Source: Mytilus californianus (Eukaryota; Mollusca; Bivalvia; Mytilida; Mytilidae). From it: a DNA stretch of 64,000 nt. This document shows positions 1 through 13,900 of this stretch, piece after piece (the stretch's first letter is position 1; each line of letters opens with the position of its first letter). The notes beneath the pieces were generated by a model, which saw only the letters and a list, made by a program, of their open reading frames with translations, was not told the DNA's origin and ran no database searches. Location of the stretch: positions 78,707,955 to 78,771,954 of the forward strand of contig NW_026262581.1 in assembly GCF_021869535.1 (NCBI RefSeq), read 5' to 3'. Both the position numbers and the translations under genes were made by a program.

Positions 1-1030
1 CTTCAAGACAATGCTAATAGGAACAGGCAACCATTAATCATAAAAGTAATGGCAGTAAAAACTGAAGATTTTGCATTACAAACTAAGGTAATAGGTGCTA
101 TGAAATGGTAAGCATATCCAGTCTTATATGGGACTCCTATGTATTGCCTTGTTGTCAAGGTAAGTGATATTCAGTTGAAAAGTGAAGATGAGATCTGTGA
201 TGGCAGTTTTGTAACCAACCAGTCTTGAATTTGAAGTTTAACCTTCCTGAAGCTATAAAGACTTCAAAGAACTTTGGTACTGTAGTGAATATTAGTTCAA
301 TATATAACAGTGCTGTCAAGTCTCACACAATTTTTGGCAACATTTTCCTTTGATCTATTGTTTTTGCCAAATCTCAGACGTTGGCTTCATGAAAACTTGA
401 CAGCCTTGACATTAGTTACCTTTTCTTCAAGTATCTTTTGTCCATCATAGCTAAAACCATCTTATTATAAAAAATTATGGAAGCTGATAAATAAAGCCAG
501 ATACATTAAGATTCTACCACTGCATTGAGTGTGATACGATATGACTCGACTCAAGAGGGTTAAATTTTCAAATTTAAAATGCGAGGATCTGAGCATTTTA
601 AATATTTACAATTTAACTGCTGAGAGCGGAGAAATATTGAGCTGCCCGAGATTTGATGGTGGAATCTATTTCTCTAATGATTTTTAGACAATATACAGAC
701 AAACTTAATCCATCTTTTCCAATGATCTGCAAAAACAGGTGATATCATCAGGCATGGTCAACTTTTGTAGTGATGTCACAATAGAAAATTCAGAGGAAAG
801 CAAGAAAATTTGACTTCATAATTGAATTTTGACCAAGGAAGAACTGAGATCAAACAAACCACATGTCGATTAAAAAAATAATCAACAGGTCAGGAAAAGG
901 AGACATTTTGCAAAAAATAGAGAAATAGCTACAATCTATGTTGTCATTCACCTTTAAAGCTAACCAACACTTTCAACAGACTTATTCACAAGGGATATAG
1001 TTACAATACTGTTGTCAAGACATTAAAGAT
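1..1030. other. Gene-free flank, nothing recognised
   Basis: AT-rich DNA downstream of the STRIP 3' end. No long ORF, tandem repeat or inverted repeat was recognised. Confidence 0.5.
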
Positions 1031-2190
1031 GTCATTTTTGTCGAGCCTGCGACTTTTGTCGCAGAAAGCTTGACATAGGGATAGTGATCCGGCAGCCGCG
1101 TTAGCTAACTTCTTAAAAGCTTTATATTTTCCAAGGTGGAAGACCTGGATGCTTCATACTTTGTATATAGATGCCTTATGTTATGAAGTTTCCGTCTGTC
1201 ATATGTCCATTGTCCTTGACCTCATTTTCATGGTTCAGTGACTACTTGAAAAAAAAGTTAAGATTTTTTGTAATGTTAATTTCTCTCTTATTATGAGTAA
1301 TAGGATAAATATATTTAATATGTGTGTACCTTGCAAGGTCCTCATGCCCATCAGACAGTTTTCATTTGACCTCAACCTCATTTCATGGATCAGTGAACAA
1401 GGTTAAGTTTTCGTGGTCAAGTCCATATATCAGATACTATAAGCAATAGGTCTTCTATATTTGGTGTATGGAATGATTGTAAGGTGTACATGTCCAACTG
1501 GCAGGTGTCATCTGACTCTGACCTCATTTTCATGGTTCAGTGGTTAAAGTTAAGTTTTTGTGTTTTGGTCTTTTTTTCTAATACAATATGCAATAGGTCA
1601 ACTATATTTGGTGTATAGAAATATTTTACAATGTACATGTCAGTCTGGCAGGTTTTATTTAACCTTGACCTCATTTTCACAGTTCATTGCTCAGTGTTTA
1701 GTTTTTGTGTTTTGGTCTGGTTTTCTTAAACTATAAGCAATAGGTCAACTATATTTGTTGTATGGAATGATTGTAAGGTGTATATGTCTGTCTGGCAGGT
1801 ATCATCTGACCTTGACCTCATTTTCATGGTTCATTGGTCAATGTTAAGTTTTCATGGTTAAGTTTGTTTCTTAGATACTATAAGCAATAGGTCAGCTATA
1901 TTTAATGCATAGATTGATTGTAAGGTGTACATGTCTGTCTGGCATGGTTCATTGGTCAATGTTTGGTTTTCCTGTTTAAATCTATAAGCAATAGGACAAC
2001 TATATTTGGTGTATTGAATGATTGTAAGGTGTACATGTATTTCCAGTTTGTTTTATCTGACCTTGACCTCATTTTCTTGGATCATGTTAAGTTTATGTGA
2101 TACTTATAGTAAAGTTTTATATTTAGGACTATCAACATAAAATCAATGGTCAGTAAAGAAGGCGAGACATTTAAGCATGTGCACTCTTGT
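1031..2190 (+). repeat. Interspersed repeat with internal ~150-bp tandem units
   Basis: Starts at a GC-richer 'gtcgagcctgcgac' hairpin segment and ends with 'ggcgagacatttaagcatg'. In between, a unit containing 'ccttgacctcattttcatgg' and 'caataggtcaactatatttg' recurs about seven times (near 1213, 1370, 1515, 1660, 1812, 1940, 2060) with decay. I recognise this as a common mussel-type dispersed repeat; that identity is from memory. Confidence 0.75.
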
Positions 2191-2221
2191 TTGGAACTAA
2201 CATTGGTTCAGTCATAGGATC

Positions 2222-2385
2222 TTTGCATTGCACTTTTTTTGTTTATGGGAAAGCTGAAGCCCGCCTTTGGGTGCAGGATTTTCTCACTGTGTTGAAGACC
2301 AATTGGTGGCCTTGGGCTGTTTTCTGCTCATTGGTCGGCTTGTTGTCTCTTTGACACATTCCCCGTTTCTATTCTCAATTTTACA
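2222..2385 (+). repeat. Dispersed repeat, copy 1
   Basis: Contains 'gggtgcaggattttctc', 'tggtggccttgggctgtttt' and 'ttgttgtctctttgacac'. A second copy lies at 3064-3200 in the same orientation, and a reversed fragment of its end is visible near 56430-56460. Confidence 0.65.
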
Positions 2386-2606
2386 TTTATTTAAAAACCA
2401 GTTGTTGGCATGATACGGGTTATGTTTTCTCGTATAATTTATAATGACCTGATACTAAACCCCTAAGGATTGTGGTAGGGATTGTGGTCGACTTTCATTT
2501 GATGTAGATATAATCTTTCGATCAGTTTAATTGAGGTCTGGAGTTGGCATTTCAGTAACTGCTAAAAGTCCTTTGATAATTTATGTATATCATTGTCATT
2601 TTGATT

Positions 2607-2805
2607 AGGGGGCCGAGTGGTCTAAGTAGTCGTACTACTGTATCACTAGCCTGTCAACACTGATGTTGATTAGGATTGTCAGTTTTCCTACTGAAGGGGT
2701 GGTTTTCTGGGCACACCGGTTCCTCCACCAATAAAAACTGACTGCCACAAAATAGCACAATAGTGTTGAAAGTGGCATTAAACAACAATCAATCAATCAA
2801 TCATT
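2607..2805 (+). mobile_element. tRNA-derived SINE
   Basis: An A-box-like 'ggccgagtggtctaag', as in Leu/Ser tRNAs, lies near the 5' end. The body includes 'ccaccaataaaaactgactg', and the 3' tail reads 'ggcattaaacaacaatcaatc' followed by further AATC units. Degenerate B box. AATC-tailed tRNA SINEs are common in bivalves. Confidence 0.7.
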
Positions 2806-3063
2806 TGGATTAGTTTCTTCTGTTACCTATTCTAACATCGGACTCAAAGACTTCTTTTACTGTGCGTTTTGTTGTGTGTTTGTTTATTCCCCATTGCCTA
2901 GGGGTATAGGGGAGGGTTGAGATCTCACAAAACATGTTTTGCACCTGTCCCAAGTCCAGAACATCTAGCCTTTGTTAGTCTTGTGTGTTTTTTTAAATTT
3001 TGGTTCAATGTATGTTTCAGAGTTTAGTGTGGCATCCATTTCGCTGAACTAGTATGCATTCAT

Positions 3064-3200
3064 TTAGGGGCCAAGCTGAAGCCTGCCTCTGGGTGCAGGA
3101 TTTTCTCGCTATGTTAAATACCCATTGGTGGCCTTGGGCTGTTTTCTGCTCTTTGGTCGGGTTGTTGTCTCTTTGACACAACTTGTTTCTATTCTCTATA
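3064..3200 (+). repeat. Dispersed repeat, copy 2
   Basis: Second copy of the 2222-2385 repeat, about 90% similar by eye over its whole length. Confidence 0.65.
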
Positions 3201-3209
3201 CCACATCAG

Positions 3210-4230
3210 AGATTAATTTATAAGATTTTCATTATCATAACCAGCTGTCCCTTATCACGTTAAAGCTTGGGTTTATAGTTTTACTATGAAGCTGCAGTCA
3301 CATCAACTCAAAACTTAGTATAAAGGTTCATTATTATGTGTGAACTTTCTAAAATATGTTTCAAACAAGAATTTTGACCCAGATTTTCCATTTTACAAAA
3401 AATATGTCCTTTAAGTAATTCCAGATCTAGATTTGTATCTGAAAAAATATAAAAGTCAAACTGGGCCAAGTTTGGTTTTGGTTAAGTCAGCTTGAGGATC
3501 ATAATCAAAATGTGTACAAATCTAATCACATGTCAGTTTTTAGCATTGCCCAAGTGTGAAATAAATTCAGTGAAAATAGATCACTACTGTTTCTTATAGC
3601 TGTATGTTATGTGCTTAATTGCAGATCTGGATCACTACTGTAATTCCTGTATGGAATGTCCTTGATTGCAGATCTCAAACACTAGTATTCTTGACATATT
3701 TATTGATATTATAAAGCTTATAAATAATAAATAACAATTTACATATAATATCAAATTCATTTATATTTTTCTCCAACTGAAATACCAGTAGAGAGTTTAT
3801 AAGATCTCATATACAACATGACTTCACTCCTTACAAATGTTTAATAAATATTGAACTCACTTTACTTTTCACAATATACATCTTTTTTTTTTTAGTGGAG
3901 AGAATTTTACCTTTGTTTTTTTCTCCATATAGTTTACCTTTTTACCTTTCACTTATGCTCTATACAAAATACATGATTACATCTCCTTTGTAATGTAAAT
4001 GATTGATAAAAACTCTTTGATTAGTTCAAATATGAGACAATTATAAGACAATAAATCCTAAAATAGGTATACATGTTTAGGGAAGGAGATTATTGACATT
4101 TAACAGGTGAAAAACATATACTTATTTTAGATTTTCAAAGTTGAGGTATACTTTATCTCTTACCAGAAAACCCCAATGCAAATGATGCACGCAATGTTTT
4201 TATATGTATAGATGAAAGAAAGCATATACT
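3210..4230. other. AT-rich gene-free stretch
   Basis: No ORF, RNA gene or clear repeat seen; possibly distal 3'UTR or flank of STRIP. Confidence 0.4.
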
Positions 4231-4234
4231 GTAA

Positions 4235-4240
4235 TTTATT
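4235..4240 (-). promoter_or_regulatory. Candidate polyadenylation signal of STRIP
   Basis: AATAAA read on the minus strand, about 425 bp downstream of the STRIP stop. A palindromic element (4344-4540) lies between stop and signal. Other TTTATT matches exist further down in this AT-rich DNA, so the choice is uncertain. Confidence 0.25.
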
Positions 4241-4343
4241 CTTTTATATCTACCAAAATCTCTATTTCTTATTCACTTAAAAATTCTAAAATTGGATAAA
4301 TCTACATGATTTTATAATTTAAAAGATCTTATAATGGAAAATC

Positions 4344-4540
4344 TATTGTGGTTTCATTTGTTTTCGTGGATACCAATGTTCATGAATTGAGGGAAATTAT
4401 ATTTTTTTTTATATTTGATTGCATGGTTTTAACCAAAGTCTGAATATATATATATGTATATGCCAATAGAAAATTTGTACTTCATTGAACTATAAATTTT
4501 GTGGTTTTTGTATACCAATGAATAATACTGAATCCACAGT
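4344..4540. mobile_element. Palindromic MITE family A, copy 1
   Basis: Ends approximate 'tgtggtttcatttgttttc' and 'tgaatccacag', inverted relative to each other. The same termini recur at five other places in this gene's introns. Internal marker: 'gaaaatttgtacttcattga'. No coding capacity. Confidence 0.6.
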
Positions 4541-4664
4541 ATTAGTGGAGGCTGTGGTCTTGATAAGCAAACTTTAAGTTGAAGTGACAGAAGATAAGCT
4601 CCTGTCCTACATCTTATCTTTGGTGACAACATATAAATGCATGCCCTAAGTTTAGGTATGCATA

Positions 4665-4915
4665 TTAATGAGCTATAACTTGATCCCAATCAATTTGATT
4701 TGAAAAGACTTCTATGTCTAACCATCGTTCATAATTTTGTTTAAAATCTTCACAAAGTTCTAGATCTTCTCCCAACACACTTTGTGTACAATTATCAACT
4801 GGTTTAAAATCAGGATCAGTGCCATTGTTTCCATAACGCCTGTTGTTAAATCTGTCCACACATGCTCGTAAGGCACATTCTTCTGCTTGGAAATCCCATG
4901 GTCTTGCATCCATGT
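4665..4915 (-). CDS. STRIP1: STRIP terminal coding exon 20 (aa 716-798, stop)
   Basis: [20 protein letters not shown] and, further on, [18 protein letters not shown], ending [10 protein letters not shown] and TAA at 4667-4665. The family has [16 protein letters not shown]...FLPVDNCLQSVLG. ATAG acceptor at 4917-4916. The C-terminus has the usual length. Confidence 0.96.
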
Positions 4916-7900
4916 CTATTAATAGATAAAATAGAGATAATGAATAAATGTCAAATCAGCCATCAGATTGTTTTTATATTTTGTCAGGAGACATAGTGCA
5001 GTAAGGTGAACATTCTTTAGATCCTATCCATTTCCATATAAAGCAATTTATTAATGATGTATACTCAGATTTTCAAATTACAAAATGGATGTACAAATTT
5101 TCAAATCATATCAGAACTAAAAAATTTCATTGTCTTGCTAATCTTCAAAACCGAAGCCCCTAAAATGAAGATTCATATCTTCCTCTTTGTTTTCAATCTA
5201 AAACTTAATCGCAGTGTACAAACCACTCTATTAACACTATACAATCTCTTTCACTTACCATTACCAAAAGCCCAGTCATCATTTAGTCTGTGTCGGACCT
5301 TCTGATAAATAGCCGACATTGTTTTCATGTTACTCTTCCTCCATTGTCTACCTAGGTACTTTGTTTGCATCTTCAGTAGTTTTAGAATATAAAGCTGCAT
5401 CATGGCCTGTTTTACTTTCAATCCTCTTTTTAAGATTGGTGCAGATTTAAATACTACTAGCATCTGAAAAGTATATTTGTTACATTAAAACAATCTCAAG
5501 GCAATCAGTTTTCCAATAACTATTTATCACATTTCAGCTTTTGTTGTTTTTTTTTGCAGTAAAAACTAAATTCAAGTTGAAAAGGAGTATACTGGATTCA
5601 AGATTTCTTACAAATGATAGAAAAATTAAGTCTACTAGAAAAGAAACGAAAAACTGTTTGTTGAGATTTAACATCACATTTAATCAATTTCAAGCAGTCA
5701 TTTTATTTACAAAGCAAACTAGAGTTTGGTAAGAAAATGTCCGCTCTGTCGTGCAATCATTGTAACTAGAAACTCTGCAAATGATTGGAGCAAGTCTCAA
5801 ACCCCTACCATTGTTCTTGAGTGCTTCCACTTTGTCAGTTTATTCAGAATTCTCAGTAGATTTATACAAGAAAAGAGATTCCTCCAACAATATTGCTGAC
5901 TATCACCATTCTCCTGAAAAAAAGATGCCCAAATTATATCAAATTTTCTAAACAATCGCAAGTCACAGTCTTTATCTAACTCTTTAAAAACATATACAGA
6001 TTTGTCTCAATCAATACTGTAAATTCAGAAATTATTGCGTGCATTTATTATTGCGATTTTGTCATTTTAGACTAAAATACGATTTTAATGTTTGCGAAAT
6101 TGAGAAAAATCCTGTTTAATTCATATAAAAAATTTCAAAATGTGAGTTTAAATTATTGCGATTATAACCCTGTCGCATTTTTCGCAATAATAAAAACATC
6201 GCAATAATTTCTGAATTTACAGTATTTATAAACCGTGGATTCATTTATTATAAAGGATTGAGGAAAAAATTGTGTAATCATGGATATTTGATTTGGTGGA
6301 TTTGCCAAAGTCTGCAAACAAGCCTATAGAAAACTTGTAATTCTTTGGACATTTAAATTTGTGGTTTATCCTGTACCCACCAAATACAATAATACGTCCC
6401 GTAAACGGGCGTATAAAAAAAATGGTACCCAACATATAATAACGAATCCACAGAAGCACAGTTCTTTATCTTATATGTTTTTTTTAATAAAATGCCAGTA
6501 GAATTATAATGTAATAACTATACACAGTTCCAATTATTTTCCTTACACTTGGCATGTAAAACAGGACAAAATGGACAAACAAAATTTTGAGTATTTTCTA
6601 TTCCAAATATTCATTTTAAATATCATAAAAATGTTCATTTAATTATCATGATAAAATTTGACAAACAGGTACACTAAACTTTTCATAAATACATGAGTTA
6701 AGACACTTTTTCACATAAACATTCAAATTTCCTTATAATTCTTGAATGTCTTCTAAGGAATTTCAAAACATTTTTTTTTATCTTTGACAACTAAAATAAT
6801 TATTTATCGAATATTTGAATGACTAATTGACTTACCAAAGCCTCTGCTGTAAGTTCAACTTGATCTCCAATTACACAAGATGGGAAATCCAACACTGGTA
6901 TACTATATTAAAATATAAATTAATGTCTATAAACTGCAAATCGAGGATTTTGCCAATATTCAAAATTTGTGAAAAGCCTGGAATGTGTTCATCTGTTATT
7001 TTCTTATAAAATTATGACATTTATGCAAGAAATAAATCAGTCTTAGACTTTGCTGAAATTCATCTTAATATGAATATTTGTCTGTATCTTAATAAATCCG
7101 ATTTTTTCTTACATTTTCTTCACAATGTTAGTGAAAGCAAAGTATAATTTAAAAGAGCTTAAATACCTATACAAAAGATTAATTTATTATGGAATAAGTA
7201 ATCCTAAAATTCAAATGTTGAAAAAATATTTAAGGAGAGATGAACAATGCATTAATTCACTAAGCCACATAGAGCATGAGTAAATTATCACTGCTTTTTC
7301 CAAACATTTTCCAATGCTTTGAATTCTTTGCTTAGTTATTCTTTTTATTACATTTACTTTTATATGAAAACTTGTTAGTTGAACATAATTATTCAGTTTC
7401 TGAAAGACACATATAATTTCCCCATGATTTATAAAATTCATTATCAACTGATAATTTTGTGAAAATTTAAGAAAAATCAAAATTTTATTTTGACCTCAAG
7501 ATGCTGTTTTTATTATTTTCTTAGATCTGTTTCAGTTTTAAATATTTTAGGAAAATTAATTTCTAAGGAGTTTCAAATATGAAATTTTTTTAAAACCTTC
7601 ACAGAAATCCTTTGGAGGGAAAATATTTACATGTAGAACTTACCTATTTTTTGCACCAATATAGGACATGATATTCTGGTTGAAAAACTTGAGCACTAAT
7701 GGTATACAGTTGGCAAATACAAGATGTTGACTCATAAATTCAAACTGAAAAAGTTCAAAAATGCTTGTCATTACTAATTCTACTTTATAAAATTTGTGAT
7801 TGTGAGAATATCGGGAGACTGTAATTCAGTGGCTTTTGTAAGTTGCTGTCTGTCATATTTGATTTTTTTTATTGTTTGTCGTAAATCAGGCTGTTGGTTT

Positions 7901-10900
7901 TTTGTTTGAATTGTTTCACAATTTGTCATGTCGGGACTTTTTATAGCTGACTACATGGTATGGGTTTTGCTAATTTTTGAAGGCTGTATGGTGACCTATA
8001 ATTGCTTACATCCTAGTCATTCGAATTCTGGTTACAACAAACTAAATTACCGTTGTACTAGAAATTGGCACAGGCACTATTTACATGAGAGTGGATTGTA
8101 ATACTAGGTTTATAACATCAACCTCTCTTTTGTATGACAGTACTTCAAGATGCATCAGTGGAAACTTCCAAAGAAAATAGCAGTATATAATACATACCCA
8201 GTGAAATCAAGTTATGGAGGAACAACCATTTACAATGACCTTAAATAGATCATAACAAACTTACCTGATACACATGGTTCAGTTTAAAATGCTTCAACAG
8301 TAACAATGTCAACCCTGATATGGCCTTGACAATAATTTCTTTGTGTCTGTTGACATCTATACCAAGTTTCATTGATTGTAACACTGTAGTTCTATGAAGC
8401 AAAACAACAGAAAATAACAAGAATGTGTCCGTAGTACACGGATGCCCCACTCGCACTATCATTTTCTATGTTCAGTGGACCGTGAAATTGGGGTCAAACT
8501 CTAATTTGGCATTAATATTAGAAAGATCATATCATAGGGAACATGTGTAGTAAGTTTCAAGTTGATAGGACTTCAACTTCATCAAAAACTACCTTGACCA
8601 AAAAATTTAACCTGAAGCAGGAACAGACAGACAGACGCACAGACCAGAAAACATAATGCCCCTACTACTATCGTAGGTGGCGCATAAAAATATTTTACAA
8701 ACAAAACTGAAAGTTAAACAAGTACAATGTCATTACAGCCAATTTTAATGTTGGATCCTACCAAAGGTAAAAGATGCAACCAATGGCAACTGGCAAGCTG
8801 GTAAACATGAGTGTAATCAACTTGCAAGTGAGAAATATCAACTATCTTAATCCTTAACCAATAAATATCCTGTTTGGCCATCTTTAAACTATTAATCATC
8901 TTACTTATGTGTCTTTATATATTGTTCTGAACAAAGAAATTTTGAAGTGATACATACAGTGCATGGACATATGTATTCATCACTTGTGATTTTTCACTAT
9001 ATATTTCATGTAAAACAATTTCTTTTTCTAATTATTTTTATATTGTTTTCAGTTTAATGTATAGTTGTATACTTGTGTCATCTCAATAAAAATATCAAAC
9101 TGTTAATTAATACTTACGGCATTTCTTCAGGTAAAACATCAGACAGGATATTTATAGAATCAGTCTTTGTTTTAGATGTGGGTGCTGCTGCCAATAAAAT
9201 CTTCAGCAAAGCAATCTGCAGTTAGAAAGGATCTAATTAGAAACAATCCAAAATATCTTATAAGGCATACTAGATCACAATGACTTACTTTCATGAGATA
9301 AAATAGTAAAGAAATAAAAAACTAATAAATATCTCCCTGTAGCAAATTCTAGCAACCAAAATAATGGAAGAATGTGTCAGTTGTTCTGTTTGTTTACTTT
9401 CAATGCTGCAACTATTGGTAGATTTTAGATCTCTTTGGATACCCTCACTCCCATCTACTGTAAATGTGATCTCACAAATACTAACAGTGAAAACTATCAT
9501 AATAAGAGTAAAACAAGAGGTTGTCAAAATGACAGCAAACCAAGTTTTTATTCATTTATTAGTGTCATTGTTAAGGCAATGAAGAGCCATTACTTCTGAA
9601 CAGCAAAAGTGAAAGTTGCCAATATCAAACTTTACCCCCACTTTGTCATCAGTAATAACATATCTGATCACATCTAAATTTGAAACCAACAGATTGAACA
9701 GTTTTCAAGTTATTGTGGGGAAGCAACCATTTTTTCCATTAATTCAAGGTGCATAACTTCTGAGTTACAAAAGTGAAAATTGTGAATATTAAATTTGACC
9801 TTCATTTTGCCATCAGTAACAACATTTCAAAATTTGAAAAATATTGTTTGAACCATTCATATGTAATTGCACAAAAATTAACTAGAGCTGCCACCCCTTC
9901 ACCTGACTGGCAACTGTATAACCGGATTTCAGTAAAAAAACCCAGTTAATAAAAAGTATAACTTTCATGAAGGGTTAACACCATTTAGGACAAACTGTGT
10001 AAATGTTTGTACATTGTTGTAGACCATACAATGTGTTTAATGTCTATTTCTTTTGGTTGCTGTCCTATTGAAGTTTACATAAGATTCTTTTTTTTTCATT
10101 TTATTTCCTCAATCTTATCCTACATACATAAGTGAACTAATCAAATTCCATAAGACATTAACTGGTATCAACAACTAAAATTTTATGTACAATGCATTTG
10201 GCCTCTCATGACATACAAAAGCTACTATAGAGTTGTTTTAATCTTCCTGAACATAAAAAAAACTAAGAGGGATATTCCTTATCACAATAAACAGTCAGGG
10301 GTACTACTTGTACCAGTAATCTTTATTTACTTGAAGAAGTAAAAAAAATATACTTATATAAGTTAATTATAATGTTTGAATAATCTCCCCTTAATTTTCT
10401 CAAAAATTTACTTGTATAAGTAAACTTTTTTTACAATCCCACAAAAATTCTAAAGTTTTGAGATGTAAAAACATGCCTTTAATGATTTTTACCAGGTTAG
10501 CTCATAATTTTTTATTAGAGTTCAATGTTTCATCTCATTAATTCAACAAAGAAACTGATTGCGCAAAGATCTTAAGTATTTGCGCAAGGCCTTCAAAAAT
10601 TGTCCCTTCGGGGCTGGTAAATGAGCAGTGTATTGAAGATAACAGATAAATGAGATTTTCATTGTCCATGAAATTACACTTACATGATTAGTAAAGACAT
10701 CTGCAAAGGACAGACAATTGAAAATTCTATTAGAGCAAAGAAGTCCTAAGAATTCAAGAAAAGAAGATAGGATGACTTTTTTACTTATATAAGTAAAAAA
10801 ATCTGAATGTCTAAGGGACATAACTAAGCCAAAAAATTATTTACCTATACAAGTAAATAAAATACACTTGTATAAGTATCCTACAAATTTACTTATGTAA

Positions 10901-13900
10901 GTATATTAATATTACTTATTCAAGTAAATAAAAATTACTTGTACAAGTACCGTTCCAACTCGCTTATTAGTCGGAAAATTGGGAGTAAAATTCATAATCC
11001 AGAGAGGGGGACCGACTAATAGACGAGATCTAGCGACCAGAGGAAAAATCCAAGCTTGAGAAAAGTGGTCAGGAGTGAATTTCCTGGTCAAAACTACGTT
11101 TTTGATTGCCAAACCTACATAAATCAATAAATAAAAAGTTTTTGTTGAAAATAAATGACTACAATACTGTCTTTGTCTTTTATTTGTTCTTTGGTAAACA
11201 TTTTCTGCAAATTCGTGTTGAAATTCTACTGTTTCCGGTTTGTGTATTGATTTTCATGGTCACATGGTTTTCCTATAAACCCAAAAGAAGAGCCAAGAAC
11301 CAAAAATGAAAAGGAGATAACAATGTACCAAATATGTGAAAGGATGTTTTCAGCGGAGTTATTGTGTCATTATTGTGATATCATGATATCAATTCAATGC
11401 TTATAAATCATATAATAATCAAAAAATAATTTTGATATTCATTCCTAAAATCAAAATATTATTCAGTAAAGTGTCTCAGGTAAACAAAAATTACAAAATT
11501 GATTGACAAGCCAATATAATCCATTGATAACCCCAATTAAGAGACAAAGAGTTGTATTTACTAAAGGTGTGAAAACTATCAGTGATAGGTAAACAGATGA
11601 CACTAATGAGTTGGAGTTAGTTATTTTAATATATTGATTAGCTTCACTTAATTGTTTTGATCCTTTGATCATCACAATATAATAAGAATTATGAAGTGTA
11701 CATGCTCATTTAACGTCGAGTTATGTATGCTGTGAAAATAATTTTCATCAAGTGTTGATTGACTTTAAATTTTTCAGGTTCATATTGGTTTATGTTCGCT
11801 TTTCTCAAACAATAGGTTGTTAGTCATACCCTACAAAATCATTGATGCATTACGTAAACAACACATGGCTAATCTAACATTTGAACAGTGAACAAAACAA
11901 GAGAAATGAATACATCTTTATTATTAACAGCAATATAAATTATCATGATGAGCATCAACTAAATTCAAACCAAACAAACGTTAATGCAGAAATGAATATT
12001 ATTCCTGGATTTGCATTGGTTTAACCGGCGTTCAGTTACTGTCAGCTGAGAAAAAAAAATGCCCAAATTTTGTCCGACTTATACGAGGGTCAAGACTAAA
12101 TCCTTAGAATTTGGAGCTGAAAAGGGCCCCCGACTTATAGTAGGATCGACTATTAGGCGAGTTTCTACGGTAGTACCCCTGACTGATAAATGTTGTCTGG
12201 TAAAGTTTAATGAAGATCAAACATGATGCTTAATTTGTAATGCTTGGATTGTAGCACTTTATTGAATTCATTATATAATAATTGCTAGGATTGTAGCAAA
12301 CATTACTTTATTTTAATAAGTTTCCCTCTGTTGTTGGATATTCACAACTGAAAGAAACTTATTATTTTTTTGTAGTAACATACCATGTACTGTGGCAAGT
12401 TTGGTAATAATTCCTGATAAAATATTTCTACAGGAGTACTCTGTATCTCTCCTTCTGGCTACAAACATAAAGAATTCTTATATGATATTCCGTATAGGTC
12501 AAATAATAATTTTACAACTTTGTATAAAATAGAAACAATTTTACACATTTTTATATTGTTAACATCTTAACTGCTTGACAAAATGTAAAAGACATGCACA
12601 TTTATATCAGGAGACTAAGACATTTTGACTTCATATTGTATGATTTTTTTAAAATTTACACAATTTGCTCATCAAAACTTTGACTATAAATTTGCATTGT
12701 GTCAATATTCAGTGCTTAATGAAGATTTGAATGCATTTAAGTGCAAAAATCTTAAATCTTAAGGTTTTTTTTTTACTTTCTTCTATGTATGGGACGTGTT
12801 GCTCCAAAGTCTTGTATTTGCTCCTTTGTACCCAGAACGAATGGCTTTGTGTTTTGTATCCATGGTTTCCCTTTTGGTTATGGCACCATAATATCATAAA
12901 GTAGTTGATTGAAAGAAAAGACATCTTGACCATTACATAGATGTATTAGACAGGTTTAGTGACACATCAAGGAGATGTGCTGTTACATAAAGTGCAGTAC
13001 GTAAATAATATTCTATGTCAGTATTAACAAAACAGCCTTATCACAGATTATTACATACTGTAGAGTGGGAAATTTTCAAGAGGGTTTATTTTCTCTAAAT
13101 TTGATGTATAAGGATAATCAGACATGGGAAAAATACATGAAAATTAATCCTCAGGAACAGGTTCTCAAACTCTGTGAAAATAAACCGCTTTACAGTATTG
13201 GTTTTTAAGAACCCAACAGACATCAATAGTTGAGCAGAAACTGGTAACCCTCAGTTCATTTCAGGTTTTTGGTGAGGTTCATTTTACTCAATCTAATACT
13301 GCGACAATACAAATTATCATTACAAGAATGGGCAAGAGTACATATTAATCTTTAACTCAGATAGTAAATAGTTAGTGATATTTCAAATGTACAGAAGCAG
13401 CATCAAATGATAATTTTAAAGCTCACCTTGGACAAAGGATTTTTTGCCATTTCTTCCTCTTTTTTTATCTGAATTTCTGTTAGTGATATGTATAAATGCT
13501 GGAAAAAGATAATCATTCAGTTTATAAACATTCTGATTTAGCTGTTCTGTTTATACCTTTTTTTGAGTTGAGCTCTTGAATACTTTATTTGGCTCCCCAA
13601 ACTACTGATCTTGACCATACCTGATAATGATTACTGTTGATTCATTTGTTTTCCTGGGTACAAATTTTCATGGATTGATGAAAAATTAAATTTTTGATGT
13701 ATTGACAGATTCTGCATGCAGGCCACTAATTTCTATTTTGTTAAACTTGAACTTATGATTCCCCTTCTCCCAAGAAATCCATGAAAATTTGTACCCAACA
13801 TATCATAAGGAATCCAAAGTATTTCAGAAGCATGTGTCATATGAACTGAAATCTGTATCATGTTTATATTGCATTGAAAAAAGATGTTGATGTTTGTTTA

